NCBI GenBank assembly: GCA_001465935.1
Contig: LNKV01000043.1
Location: 62,001-126,000, forward strand
Source of the DNA: Clarireedia homoeocarpa
Taxonomy: Eukaryota > Ascomycota > Leotiomycetes > Helotiales > Rutstroemiaceae
Direction: 5' to 3'
DNA length: 64,000 nucleotides
A program made the translations under genes and the position numbers. A model generated the notes under the pieces. The model was not told the origin of the DNA, did no database searches, and saw only the letters and a list, made by a program, of their open reading frames with translations. How positions within the stretch are numbered: the stretch's first letter is position 1; each line of letters opens with the position of its first letter. Of the stretch, positions 22,827 to 33,741 are shown one piece after another.

Positions 22827-25800
22827 TCAATACTTCCACCCTCTATAATCATGAAAACGATAAGCATCCCAATCTTTATACGTGCGCCCCTCCTCTATAA
22901 ACATATCCATATTCCAGCCATACATGCGCTTCAGTCTCATGCCGATCCAACGAGCGTACGTAAGAGAGATTTTGCTGTTCTCCCATGGTTCGTGAATCAT
23001 GATGCTGCGCAAGAGAGCATGATCTTCCGAGACTGGTACACCCTCTGGAACGAAATGCCAGAGCGAGCAGTGGAATTTAGTCGCGCCAAATCCTACCGCG
23101 GCCATCGCTGAAACGAAGTCGGTCCAGGGTACTTCGATCTTCTTTTGGCTCTTTTTAATCGCACCGTAAGGGATCTGACAGAGTATGATGGAGAAGACAT
23201 TAAGAGCTTTTGGGGGAACGCTCATAATGTAGGGGATGTCTTCTGAAGGACAGAAGTTGGGAGTTTTGACCGTGTGGGAGTTTGGCTCAACTTTTCTGCC
23301 CATGATAATCACGTCTGCTTCCTTGGTATCTGTTACCGGATCTGTCCACTCCGGAGTTCCTAGTGTTCAGTCAGCATGCTTCATACATATGAGTATGGGT
23401 TAAGCAGACTATCCACGGTCCATTTTAAACTGGAATCGAGGGATTTCTGTACAAGAGCATCCCAATCTTTATTGAGAAACTTTAGCATTTTCCCCAGCTC
23501 GGCCCAAAAATTATCCAGTGATTGTTCAGCCGCACGTAGCGTTTCAACATTGGATTGCGTTCGTTCTTCTTCTTTGGGATAATCAAATCTACCATCGGTA
23601 GGATCACCGAATTTGGAGATACCTCTTCCAACGGAATTTCTCTCCCGATCTAATTGTACAATTGGCTGTGTAAAATATTGATAGCTCTTGCGGATATGAT
23701 AACCAAAGTGCTCAAAGACTTCGCGGGTGGCTCCCATCATCCAAGGCTGAAAATTCTCCAGTTCGGAAAGAACATATCCTCTAAGGCCCATATCCGCAAG
23801 AAGTTCAGCTACATGGGGTGTCGCTTGTTTCTTTGCAGATTGAGAGTTTAAAGTGACTGCATCGATGTTGTTCATCACTTCGTATAGACCCCAACGTTCT
23901 TGTCCTTCCGGTTCCCATAAAAGACTAATGTGATATAAAAAATTCTCATGTTCCATATCATCTTTGATCACGATTTCAAGATCGCAGCTGTGCCATTCAA
24001 CGCAGGACCGGAATCCTGGTGACGATGTGACCTGCTCTTTCAACCTTTTAAGCACACTTGGCTCATGAGACAGGGCTTTCAATCTATGGGAGTTTATGTT
24101 AGCACACAAATTCAGGTATAATGCTAGGGGGTGCGTTAATTCATGGACCAGGCGGGTCTAATATTGTACTTAACCGGTGATTTCGTTGTGCTCATCGACC
24201 ATAGACATTCATGAAATTACTTATCCAGTTGATCCATGAATTAAAACCTCCTGGTGAACTGATTAGGTAATACGTACGTATATTTAAACAGCAAAAGCGG
24301 TGTTCCCAATGCTTCTGATATCCTTTCCGTCACTGACATCTGGTCAAATATTTCGACCATAAGAGACTCAATTGCCCATATCACTCTGCAGAGGGCGTTC
24401 CAAGCGACTATATTTTCGTATGCAGTACATATTGTGTCCATAATTATGCTATCCCAATGGTCAGGTTTGCCTAAACGCGAGGTGAGCTTGCCAAACTGAT
24501 CTGGTATATGAGCAAAATCGTGTTCATAGTTCGTTTGGAGCTGCTGACTGAAGTACTCTGGGTCTGATTTGAGTAGCCAGAGATGGTCTTCCGCTAAAGC
24601 CCGACGCGCATAAAGTATATCTTTCAGTCGTGTGAAACTTGGCCTCTCCAAGAAACTGTAGAACTTTGAATGTCCAACCGCGGCAATAGACAACGTATCT
24701 CCACCTCCATCAACCGGCGATGGAAGATTGACTGATTCGATACTGTCGCCAGCCACAAGCTCGTCTGGTTTCAGGTTTGATAATATTTCCTGGCAGCACC
24801 CAATCAAAAAGTGCAAGGTTCGCTGTTGGATTTCCAAGACCAACAGACCCTCCATAGGTGTAAAACCAAGCCCATACCATATTGTGCCATCATCTTTCAC
24901 ACCTTCCTTTAAACTCCAGTCCCGACCTTGCACATGAAGTTTGAAGTTCTTCCATGTTACAATTGATCCATAATTCTGCTCATCTTCCAAAAGCATGAGA
25001 TGATCAGTTCCTATCAGCAAATATTGCTGTAGAGCACGCGCGTGCAATCCTATCAGATATGTAAATTGCCACTCTGCATGGAAAGTATGGGGGATAGTCA
25101 CCTGGTTTCATGTGACGCCAATCCGTTCGAGAGAATAGAGAAGGGTTGCAGCGACCTCTTTTGTTCAGGAACATCAAAAGGTTCTTCTTGTTGTTTGCGA
25201 GATCACGCAAATTGATATGCGGAAGCAAATATGCGTCTCTGTAATTAGTTGCCTTGATCCTTTGCTCCGTTGGTTCCAGTGCGAATGCGATCATATGAGG
25301 CCGATTGAACTCGGAAATTTTAGGCCACACCTTCTGCAGTATCTTAGATCGTTTGACATTCGTCAATTTGGTCCAACGCTTTCTTATTGACAGTTCGTGT
25401 CTCTCGAGTATTTTGTTCAGATATGCCCAAGCTCTCCAGATATCCTTTCCACGCTCCAGGCTCTCCTCTCGGACGTCCTCGAGGGTTTTCTCCACTGAAG
25501 ACTTCACATTGATTTTCGCAACTTTTACTCGAGAGATAATGGTATTAAACTTGAAGTCTTTCGAAGGTGAGAAGGGTTCTGCTCCTTGCGGCTGACCATT
25601 TTTCATCTCGTTTGTCGCCGAAGTCAATTGAGGCTTTGGTATCCGATTTGAAAGACCTGTCATGAAATACGTTAGCGAGCGAATATGAGGTTGTGAAACT
25701 GCGATTTTCTATTTTCCCTTGGCACAGAAGACCTGGTTTCGAAAGATCGTGCTGGCTTACATTGGCTGTGTTCCTCAGTTGTCGTAGAAGGAGGTTCCGC

Positions 25801-25953
25801 GAGTAGTGGCACGCCATGAGATGCTGAATCTTCCGCGATAGGATTCTTGGGTTTTGGTGAGCAGGCTCGATCTGCGTCTGAATCATCCAGTGATGGCGTG
25901 TCAAATTCGTATTCCGGTTCCTCGGACATGATGTCCGGGCTTTCCTGGTCCAT
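22827..25953 (-). CDS. 'ipa'-type conserved fungal protein, apparently frameshifted
   Basis: Conserved fungal protein of unknown function. The GEGLLVLEIQQR-like block (here MEGLLVLEIQQR), the AEDHLWLLKSDPEYF segment and the C-terminal SEDIPYIMSVPPKAL...WTDFVSAMAAVGF region recall a family labelled 'ipa protein' in fungal annotations; this rests on memory. Segments: 25953-25761, 25656 to about 25093, about 25089 to 24278, 24083-23410, 23359-22827, about 850-890 aa. Introns at 25657-25760, 24084-24277 and 23360-23409 keep phase; the last has a weak GTCTGC donor. Between segments 2 and 3 the frame changes by one base beside a five-base homopolymer (25089-25093), with no intron of normal length able to bridge it; a 43-nt intron with a GTCACA donor is the only alternative. 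It is either a one-base indel (real or sequencing) or a recent pseudogene. No signal peptide or membrane segment. Confidence 0.6.
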
Positions 25954-26513
25954 TGTGAATGATTCGTGGCTAGAATAATTTGATAATAAATATTAAAGCC
26001 AAATGTGTTATAGCGAGACTGGCTCTAGGAGAGGGTCGAAAGCCATTATGGTCAAAAGTCCATTTGGGTTGTGATCAATGGTGGATGGAAAATTGTAAAA
26101 TACGGAAGTGGAAGGAACAGAGTTGTTCCTCCTTAGGGCTTAGAGTAGAAATTCGTCGTTCGTGCCTTAGCCTCACGTAAATGACTTGAGGGCGACATTA
26201 CTGCAGCTTTGATTTTGTATGTCGAAGAAAGAAAAAGTCGATTGGTGTAGCTATTCAAAAGAACCAAAGATAACGAGAAAAAAGAGTAGCACCAACAAGA
26301 TGGAGAGGCCTACAACTCCCGCAGAAGTGAAACCTTGCTCCTAGAAGCAAATAGCCAAGTAGAAAAAACACAGATTGCACGCCCCTTAGTCCAAACAGCA
26401 GATTTCTTCCCGTTCCATCTCCACCTGTACTTTAAACCCTTCCCCAAAGTATCATCAATCCTCAGTTGCCCTATCCGATATTTACTCGAACAGATCACCC
26501 CACGCATCTCATG
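25954..26513. other. Intergenic region
   Basis: About 560 bp, upstream of the 'ipa'-like gene and downstream of the first small secreted protein gene. No supported coding signal. Confidence 0.4.
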
Positions 26514-27184
26514 CTAGCCAATTGGGGCCATGCCAGGACCGCATTTGATACTATTTTCCTTGAACATGGCCATGAGTCCTTCGGAGTCGTTGAACGTGGT
26601 GCCCGCGAAAAAGGGCCACGGTACTCCAAGCAATAGCTCCGTTGTGCAACTGTGATCTCTGATTGTGCAATGTCGTATTAGCAGGCATCGTAAGGTAGTC
26701 AATGACTGGAAGAAAGAAGAAGTATGATAGAGTGGTGATAGGGACAGGAGTTCCAGCGAATAGAAGTTGATCAGTTTGAGAGAAGGTGCTTTCATGTGTG
26801 CCTTTGAACAGTTTGACAATGTGGATGAGAAGAAGGCTATGGGAAGCACATAACTTACGTATATAAGACACAATGAGCGTCACGGCAGAATGTAACGTTG
26901 AGGAGACCTTTCTGCAAGGTCTGATACGAGACACAAGTATCGTATTGATAAATGACCGCAATAGAATTAGGGTCGGTTGCATTAGTCCCATATAAAGCAG
27001 TGACGACCTGTGTTATAGCAATTAGCATTGATTTTCTTCCATAAGTGAAGGAATGAGTAATGCATACATTGTTTGCATTTTGCTTGCGGCATGCATCGGG
27101 GCTGAGAATTTGAGCATCAACGAAGCTGGCGAATGCCATGACGATGAGCGGGAAGTACTTGTCCGCGGTAGTGAAGAACTTCAT
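26514..27184 (-). CDS. Small secreted cysteine-rich protein, paralog A
   Basis: Three exons (27184-27068, 27007-26859, 26649-26514; introns phase 0 and phase 2) encode 133 aa. A signal peptide of about 25 residues ends near FVDAQ. The mature chain has six cysteines, one tryptophan and several N-glycosylation sequons (NAT, NVT). A core pattern of YQYDTC, then TFC, AHC and TC, and a late PWPFF...IKCGP is shared in order with the gene at 28268-28786. The first exon is 39 codons and the total coding length is 402 nt in both, so they are clearly duplicates. Intron 2 is long (209 nt) and might hide another exon, but the length match argues against that. Function is unknown; size, secretion and cysteine content fit a candidate effector or surface protein. 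Confidence 0.62.
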
Positions 27185-28267
27185 GGTGGATGATATGATA
27201 GTTGGAGCTTGATGCGGAAGTCTAGAGCGCAAACTGAGGGGTAGGGCATGAGGAATTTATGTCCACCTTCTGGTATTCGTAGCATGGGATCATCGAATTG
27301 GAACACGGGTAAAGTTACCAGGAATCGTGTTGGTAGCCAAGACTCCCTCTGCTGAGGTGAATTGTACAACGTATCGACAATGAAGAAACTATGAAATATG
27401 GATGGAAATGTAGTGAAAGCTGATCCTCGGGTAGGCAAATCCTGGTTTATCTCGATTCCATTACCAGAACTGGGGGAAATCTTGTCCAAATGAGGATAGA
27501 GATTACTCAAAGTCATCTTAGAACGTTACTCTTTGTACCATTTTCCGCTGGAGATAGCCGTTTAGATGTACAAGTGATCGTATCGGCGTGCTCCGAGTCA
27601 CATTAGTGCAACGAGAGTAGAACCGAAGTTCTTCGAAGCAGGCTCCTGTGCCGCCGATGTAGCATGTCAAGCTGCATATTAAAAGTTGATTGCTCATATG
27701 GGTAGCTGAATATTCCGATGTTCGCGAAAACATGCCTTGACACGGTTTCGAAGCATCAGATGATTACACTACAATCCAAGCTCCCGCCGGAGGAACCGTC
27801 ACCAGCCAACGCCATTGATAAAACCCTCAGTTCACATGGATAAAATCAGCCGCATCTTCTGACGACGACCCAGAGTGAAGCCCGAACGTCAAAGCAATAT
27901 TTGGCTGACATCAATACATCGGCTCGCCATGCATTTCCTTAAGAGTCTAGTATTGGCGTGAAAGAGGTTGACAGATGACTATAGTTCAACACATATGGGC
28001 AGATACAAGCAACACCCTGCACTTGGCGAAGAGCGATAGAGTGCCTTCATCTGCTGTTCTCGAAGACACCCATCTGAGCCCGACAAAAAAGCTGGCAAAT
28101 GGAAACTTCAGAAGCGATACAAAAGTGTACTCGAAATAACAATTCTCGCTGCGTCGCCAACCCTAGCTCAACTTCCTACTCTTCACTCAGCCCACTTTAG
28201 ATGATATTCCCATGGCAGTATCCACTTATCAAATGCCATTTTGACTGTACTGTTACTGCCATGTTGC
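27185..28267. other. Spacer between the two secreted paralogs
   Basis: About 1.1 kb separating paralog A from the 3' end of paralog B. Short minus-strand frames show no signal peptide or domain. No further copy of the family seen. Confidence 0.4.
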
Positions 28268-28786
28268 TTAGGGCAGAGAACTCTGTGGCCTGGAATTCAA
28301 TGGAAGTGGCTCGCAGATTGCACCCTTTCCAATAGCCTTGCCATGAAACCCCCATGGATCAACCATCATAAGGGTCCTGTAGATAGTAGTGACCTTCCCG
28401 CGTTCTGTACAATTATCACCCCTAGGGATAAGTTAGTACAAACTCTGCCATATTGGACCAGAGCAAGAACTAAGGGTTAACTCACTCGCAATTAGTACAA
28501 TAGGCATTCTTGCAGTATACAGCAAGGTATGCAGGACTACCATCTGCACTGTAGGAATAGCATTCATCGTAGTTATACGCCTTTATGACATCGTTGGCGT
28601 ATTTAACAGCAACATACTGGATTCAACTTAGTAGAATGGACGCGTTGATGGAAGAATATTGAATCTTACTGCGTTGGGCCCAGCAGCTTCACAGAAATCA
28701 TTGAGTTCGCTGTATGTAGGAATGGCGAAGGCTGTAACGACACCCGGCAAAGATGCCAGAATATACGAGATACGTTGGTGCTTCAT
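28268..28786 (-). CDS. Small secreted cysteine-rich protein, paralog B
   Basis: Three exons (28786-28670, 28616-28486, 28421-28268; introns of 53 and 64 nt, phases 0 and 2) encode 133 aa, the same length as paralog A. The ATG at 28786 is chosen because it opens a signal peptide (ending near VVTAFA) and yields a 39-codon first exon, as in A; an in-frame ATG 41 codons upstream gives no signal peptide. The mature chain has seven cysteines: DFC, YDEC, VYC, AYC, TNC, DNC and AIC. Shared blocks with A are YNYDEC/YQYDTC, the paired CKNAYC/CRDAHC, and PWGFHG/PWPFFAG near the end. No membrane segment after the signal peptide, so probably released. Family unknown to me. Confidence 0.62.
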
Positions 28787-29918
28787 GACTCGATTTTGGA
28801 TTGTTGCAAGAGCTGTAGGATGAGAATCGCGGTTCGAGGACATTAAGGCAATTCGTTGCTTTTTTACTTGTCGCGTAGAACCGGGTGCCAAGCATCTCAG
28901 GAATTTCAATCTTTAGATATCAAGTCCCTTGCTTCCTAAGGTTTCCTACTCAGTTCTCGTTACAACATACAGAAACCGTGAAGTATCGGCTGGGAGTAAT
29001 CCGATTCTCGCTTTACTCTCGTGATGAGCAGCTTGTGTACGAAGGTAAATAGAATCTCATCATAGCGTGATATAGGGGCATATAAAGCTCTTCCACCTTG
29101 TGATGAGCCTGGTATACTTTTGTCCAAGAACCCTATTGTGGTTAACGGAGTTGTGGAATGTTATACATTCCCGACAAACGCAGGCGGCGTAACACTGTCG
29201 GGTTCAGTATTTTCACTGGACTACAGGAAAGACATTACGGGATAATAAACTACAGAAGGGGGACTACAGAAAATAGGATACTCGCTGTAGCATAGCAATT
29301 AGTACGGGAGAGAAAGGCTATATAGTTCAACTCTCCCTCCCACTTAGTTTAGGAATATTCAACCCGATTCAACAGCATTTACTTAGACCCCATTGTGACT
29401 AAGTATAGTGCCATGAATCGGTTTCACCCACAGCTGTACTAAGCCAACCGACAATGGGAGACATACTATAGGATATAGGATACACGCTGTAGTATAGTAA
29501 ATAGTATGGAAGAGCTGGTCTATATAGTCTGGCTCTTCCTCCCACTTGCTCAGTCCCTTTAAGAATCAACAGACACCGACCTCGGCCACTTGCGAATGCA
29601 CTTGCACATATATCATCGTCGATATTCCAGAGAAAGTTCACACTTGAAGACTCAAATCATCGTATGGAGTAGTTGTGATAGTTTCGTTTCAATCCTGGAG
29701 GTAACACGACGTGTCTTGTGACTTCGCGTCGCGGAAACCTGCAGAAGTCCGTGCTTATGACTGCATAAGAGACTAGTACCCCGCTACACACGCGTCGGCC
29801 AATCAAATCTTGTCTAGAATCTCACTTGTATAACGAGAACGTGCCGTCGCAACTTCCACTGCAAAACATTGAAAACATTGAATGAACACGACATGCATTT
29901 CAACAACCGCAAACCACA
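28787..29918. other. Intergenic region holding a degenerate direct repeat
   Basis: About 1.1 kb without a supported gene. It contains two diverged copies of a ~72-bp element, listed separately, and a purine/pyrimidine-balanced flank up to the next start codon at 29919. Confidence 0.45.
29275..29548 (+). repeat. Diverged direct repeat pair with TATATAG core
   Basis: Two copies (about 29275-29346 and 29476-29548) share roughly three quarters of their bases. Both run AGGATAC, CGCTGTAG, CTATATAG, then CTCCCACTT in the same order. Many differences are C-to-T or G-to-A. The TATATAG followed by a pyrimidine tract resembles the promoter part of an LTR, so these may be remnants of solo LTRs, but no complete ends are visible. 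Confidence 0.5.
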
Positions 29919-32528
29919 ATGCCGAAGCGTCAAGGTGTGTTCGAACTGGTGCCGGAAACATTGGCAAAACCGACAGCACCCAGTCGTATGACCAGTAAAC
30001 AAGCCAAAAGAGCATGGCAAAAAGCGCAACGAGCTCCACGAATCACGAAAGAAGAACAACGACGTCGAGACGCAGAAGAATTGAAACGGCACAGAGAAGA
30101 GCATAAGAAATATCTTAAAGAACGCGAAAAGGAAAAAGCGGCCGCAAAAGCAAAGGCAGCCAGGGAGAAGAAGGCAGCAAAAGAATTGGCGGAGAAGGAG
30201 GAAAGGAGAAAGAAGGGCTTGCCCGAATCCAGCAAATATGTACGACCAAGTCAGCCGCGAATATCGATGTTTGTTAAAGGGATCAAAAGAGGCCGGGGGA
30301 CTGATAGCATGGCTGAAGATTCAGAAGGGACCATGTGTGACGATCCAGAAGAAATGCAACCCCCTGCAAAGAGAGTTGCATTGGACGATTCTGAGGATGA
30401 ATTTGGCGATTTTCCAACATTTTCGGATAATGATATTACGCTTCTGGAGAATAATTCCATACGATATACTCCGAGTAATTGTGAACATGCTGATAGGGCC
30501 GGATCAGTAGCATTCTCAAGACCGATATCCAGAAATGCTACGCCGATGAATGACGAGCTAGAGTTGCCACGATTAAATCACATAGAGAGAGACGGTCAAT
30601 CACCAGAATCTGTGCAAGTACTGGAGGATGAGGTGGATTCACAACTGCATTCGGAGGCAGCGGAGGCAGCCAATAGGTCTCAGGAGGAAGCTGTACGCTC
30701 TGCGAAGGAGCAAAACAAGGATTGCAACTCGGCCGCTACAGACTCGGCCAGCGCTCTTCTACCGACTTACGCTCTATCAGAGCATAAGGACTATAACCCT
30801 CTTGTGACGAGGTATGGTGCGAGAACCATGGACACACCTCTCAAGTCTGGGACTAGTATACTCTTGAAGCCTCACCGTGTAGGACAAGCTGAAAGTTCTG
30901 AAGCTCAATCAACATCACAGGCACAGGCGAACCAACATAACCAAAAAGCTCATACTTCTTCTTCATCTGGTATTTCTTTCGCTCGAAAACAACCTATTGA
31001 TCCACCTGCTGAAGCCAGCAACACATCACGGGAGGTCAAACCAACTACCGCCGAACTAGCCAAGGCACCCTCAAAGTTTGATGTTCGGCCTAAATTTGAC
31101 AGAATTAGCAACAAAAACCACGAATCAATGCGACGGCCGCTCCAAGAACAGCCTCTGAACTCCCCGCCAATAGCAACTTCACGAAGTAGCGGAGCTAGGA
31201 TTCTTAATGCGAATCCTCCGCTGTCATCTTCGAATAGGAAAAATAACACTACGCGTCCATCTGCCTTCCGCACACCACAGAACAACGCCACAGTTAATCG
31301 TCCATCTCGCCCGGAAACACCACGCAGTATGGGCCCACAATCACTCCCACCCAAATCCAAGCCCAGTGTACCCCTCCCTGCCCCACTACGAACCAAACCG
31401 CCTCAAACACGTCCTCAATATTATCCATCAAGGAACAATTCCAATCTCCCACCAAGTTCCACACAAGCATTCATAGAATCACACATCGATTTCTTTCCGT
31501 CTCCTACACAAGAAGCGCGAGAAATATCCGAAGATTTCTCCCCACCACCTCGTTTGTCTCATGCCCAGAAGACGCAGCCGACTCCAGTGGCTGTTACTTA
31601 TGGAAAGAACAGTTTCATTGAAGATGAGTTCAGTATGATATCTACTCAGGATCTCATGTCATCACAGGAGATGAGGGAGATTGCTACACCGTTTTTACCT
31701 GCTAAGATGAAAGACAATAATACCAACGACGAAAAGGTCGCCGAGGAGAACAATGATGGAAAGGACGAGGATAGGGAGAAAAGTCATGGAGCCTCATTTA
31801 TGGACTTTACAGATCTCATCTGCAGTCAAGATTCCTTCTTCTCCAGCCAAGAACTCGATAATTCTCTCCCAGCTCCAGTCTCAGTCCCAGCTCTCGCCCC
31901 GTCTTCCACTCGCTGTCCAGCCCAAACGACAAATCTTCTACCTGCCAAACCTCCTTCCCCACCTCCACCCCCATCAAAGCACTCAAACCCACCAAATTCG
32001 AATCGGCCGTCCCAATCCAACTTCCACTCCCCGCACAAACAAACATCCTCACCCCGAAACAAGACCGCCCCCAACCCTCCCCAACAAAGACGAAAGCCAT
32101 ACTTCCAAGAAAAACCCGAAGATCGTCCACCAGCGACTATTATTCCTCTCACCCATACCCCCACGACCACCAGCATAACCAGCAGCGTCACAACAACAAC
32201 AAGAAGAAAGGCTCGCTTCTTCATAGAAAAAGAAGAAGATATATTCGCCGCAGCGCTTGCGGAAAGTGAGTTGTTTGCGGTGGTGGAGTCGACTCCGAGG
32301 GAGAGAGGAGATTCGGGATGGGGTAGGAGAGAGGGAGATATGGGTGGAGGGAGAGGGGATGGACGAGTAGATGGGAGTGTCCGTGGAAATGAGGTTGTAA
32401 GGGAAAAGGAAGAGAGGGGGAATGGAGGAGAGAAAAGAACGCTGGAGAGAGTGATTAGTGGGGCGAGTACGGATTATGGGGATTTGGAATTGGATATCGA
32501 TTTCGAAGGGAAGTGGAGGTGGGAGTGA
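29919..32528 (+). CDS. Disordered, probably nuclear protein with N-terminal coiled coil
   Basis: Single-exon 869-aa protein of a type I cannot name. Residues about 45-100 form a Lys/Glu/Arg/Ala-rich coiled coil. Just after it, QPRISMFV (residues 112-119) resembles a PCNA-interacting PIP box (Q-x-x-I-x-x-F-V, with V where an aromatic residue is usual), followed by basic KGIKRGRG. The remaining ~700 residues are rich in Ser, Pro, Asn and Gln and predicted disordered, with conserved-looking short acidic/aromatic patches (SMISTQDLMSSQEM, DLICSQDSFFSSQEL) and a C-terminal DYGDLELDIDFEGKW. No signal peptide or membrane segment. The motifs suggest a nuclear or chromatin role, but this is inference. 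Confidence 0.72.
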   Translation: MPKRQGVFELVPETLAKPTAPSRMTSKQAKRAWQKAQRAPRITKEEQRRRDAEELKRHREEHKKYLKEREKEKAAAKAKAAREKKAAKELAEKEERRKKGLPESSKYVRPSQPRISMFVKGIKRGRGTDSMAEDSEGTMCDDPEEMQPPAKRVALDDSEDEFGDFPTFSDNDITLLENNSIRYTPSNCEHADRAGSVAFSRPISRNATPMNDELELPRLNHIERDGQSPESVQVLEDEVDSQLHSEAAEAANRSQEEAVRSAKEQNKDCNSAATDSASALLPTYALSEHKDYNPLVTRYGARTMDTPLKSGTSILLKPHRVGQAESSEAQSTSQAQANQHNQKAHTSSSSGISFARKQPIDPPAEASNTSREVKPTTAELAKAPSKFDVRPKFDRISNKNHESMRRPLQEQPLNSPPIATSRSSGARILNANPPLSSSNRKNNTTRPSAFRTPQNNATVNRPSRPETPRSMGPQSLPPKSKPSVPLPAPLRTKPPQTRPQYYPSRNNSNLPPSSTQAFIESHIDFFPSPTQEAREISEDFSPPPRLSHAQKTQPTPVAVTYGKNSFIEDEFSMISTQDLMSSQEMREIATPFLPAKMKDNNTNDEKVAEENNDGKDEDREKSHGASFMDFTDLICSQDSFFSSQELDNSLPAPVSVPALAPSSTRCPAQTTNLLPAKPPSPPPPPSKHSNPPNSNRPSQSNFHSPHKQTSSPRNKTAPNPPQQRRKPYFQEKPEDRPPATIIPLTHTPTTTSITSSVTTTTRRKARFFIEKEEDIFAAALAESELFAVVESTPRERGDSGWGRREGDMGGGRGDGRVDGSVRGNEVVREKEERGNGGEKRTLERVISGASTDYGDLELDIDFEGKWRWE

Positions 32529-33741
32529 GAAGGTTGGTGTGGTATTGTGATTTCTTTTTTGGGAAGGCGATTTGGGGTGTTTTTTCCTTTCTTTTTCCGG
32601 ACGGCAAGGGCCGGGGTGGGAAGAGGAGTTGGCAGTAGGAGTGGATAGGAAGGTATTGTTTATTTATATACATAGTTCCCGTATTTCTACAAGTCAGTGA
32701 TGAATGGTATGCAAGTGCATATCGATGGACTGGGCTGGACTGCACTAGACGGGAGAGAGGGGGCGCATATATTCTTTTCTGTGATTTCCGGGGACGAAAC
32801 CGGGAATGGGGGGGTTTGGTATACATATGAGTGAGCATCGTATCGTCATCGGCATGAGGGACACATAGTATAGTAGAAATAGGTATTCTTACTATAACTT
32901 ACGCGCAAACATCATTTTTCGCGGATAGTTGGCCGGTTGGCCGGCGCATTATATATCGAAGCGGGGTTGGTTGGGTTGGGGGGTTCGAATTTATATAGAG
33001 TTAGATAGATGTCTATTTGTATCTACTTATCTCCAATACAATATTATAAACTAATTCTAGTCTTCCCGGGAGGAGAGGCCCGGGGGGGGGGGGGGTATTC
33101 AAGTAAAGAACAGAAATAAGTATAAAATATTATCTATCCATCTAAATAGATGGTAAATAAATTAAGAGTTCAAGTAATATATTGTATAGTTATTAGTTCT
33201 AATAATTTATCTTATATATTTATTTATACTAACTTGTTACTTACAATGAGTATGAGTAATGAATGAATAGTTTACCTGTATACCTACTACTGTATCTATT
33301 ATACCCTACTACCACCGTATTACAATCACTATCACGAAAAACTGTCAATATCCCCCCCCCCCTTCCAAAAAAAATGTAAACCTAAACTATAAATTTTCTT
33401 ATTCCTATTCCTATAACGTTGCTACATCTACTGAATTCTATCCATCCATCCATCCATCCATCCATGCTTCTTTTGCATATTCCTTATTCCTATATCAACG
33501 AGGGGGTATGATTTCATCAATTCGTAAAATAGCTCTTTTCCCTTGCTTCCATTCTTGGTTCCCATTTTCCCTTCTTGCTTCTCCCCAATCAATCAAGCAA
33601 GCATGCATTCATTCATCCGTCCTTCCAGGCGGTCAAACTAAAGAGAATCTTCACTCGGACTAAATATCCTCGAATCTAGATAAGAATAAACATCTTCCTC
33701 TCGATGCACTCACTTCCATCGTCACCTTCCATGTAGACCCT
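32529..33741. other. AT-rich convergent intergenic region with homopolymer runs
   Basis: A 1.2-kb spacer between the 3' ends of a plus-strand and a minus-strand gene. The middle (33.0-33.35 kb) is very AT-rich, flanked by a G run at 33082-33095 and a C run at 33352-33362. A CATC microsatellite follows at about 33440-33465. No coding signal. Confidence 0.6.
33440..33465. repeat. CATC tetranucleotide microsatellite
   Basis: Six uninterrupted CATC units in the non-coding region downstream of the importin gene. Confidence 0.8.

Noticed and set aside
28628..28909. Longer N-terminus for secreted paralog B from an ATG at 28909
   Set aside because: The extension is basic, abolishes the signal peptide and has no counterpart in paralog A.
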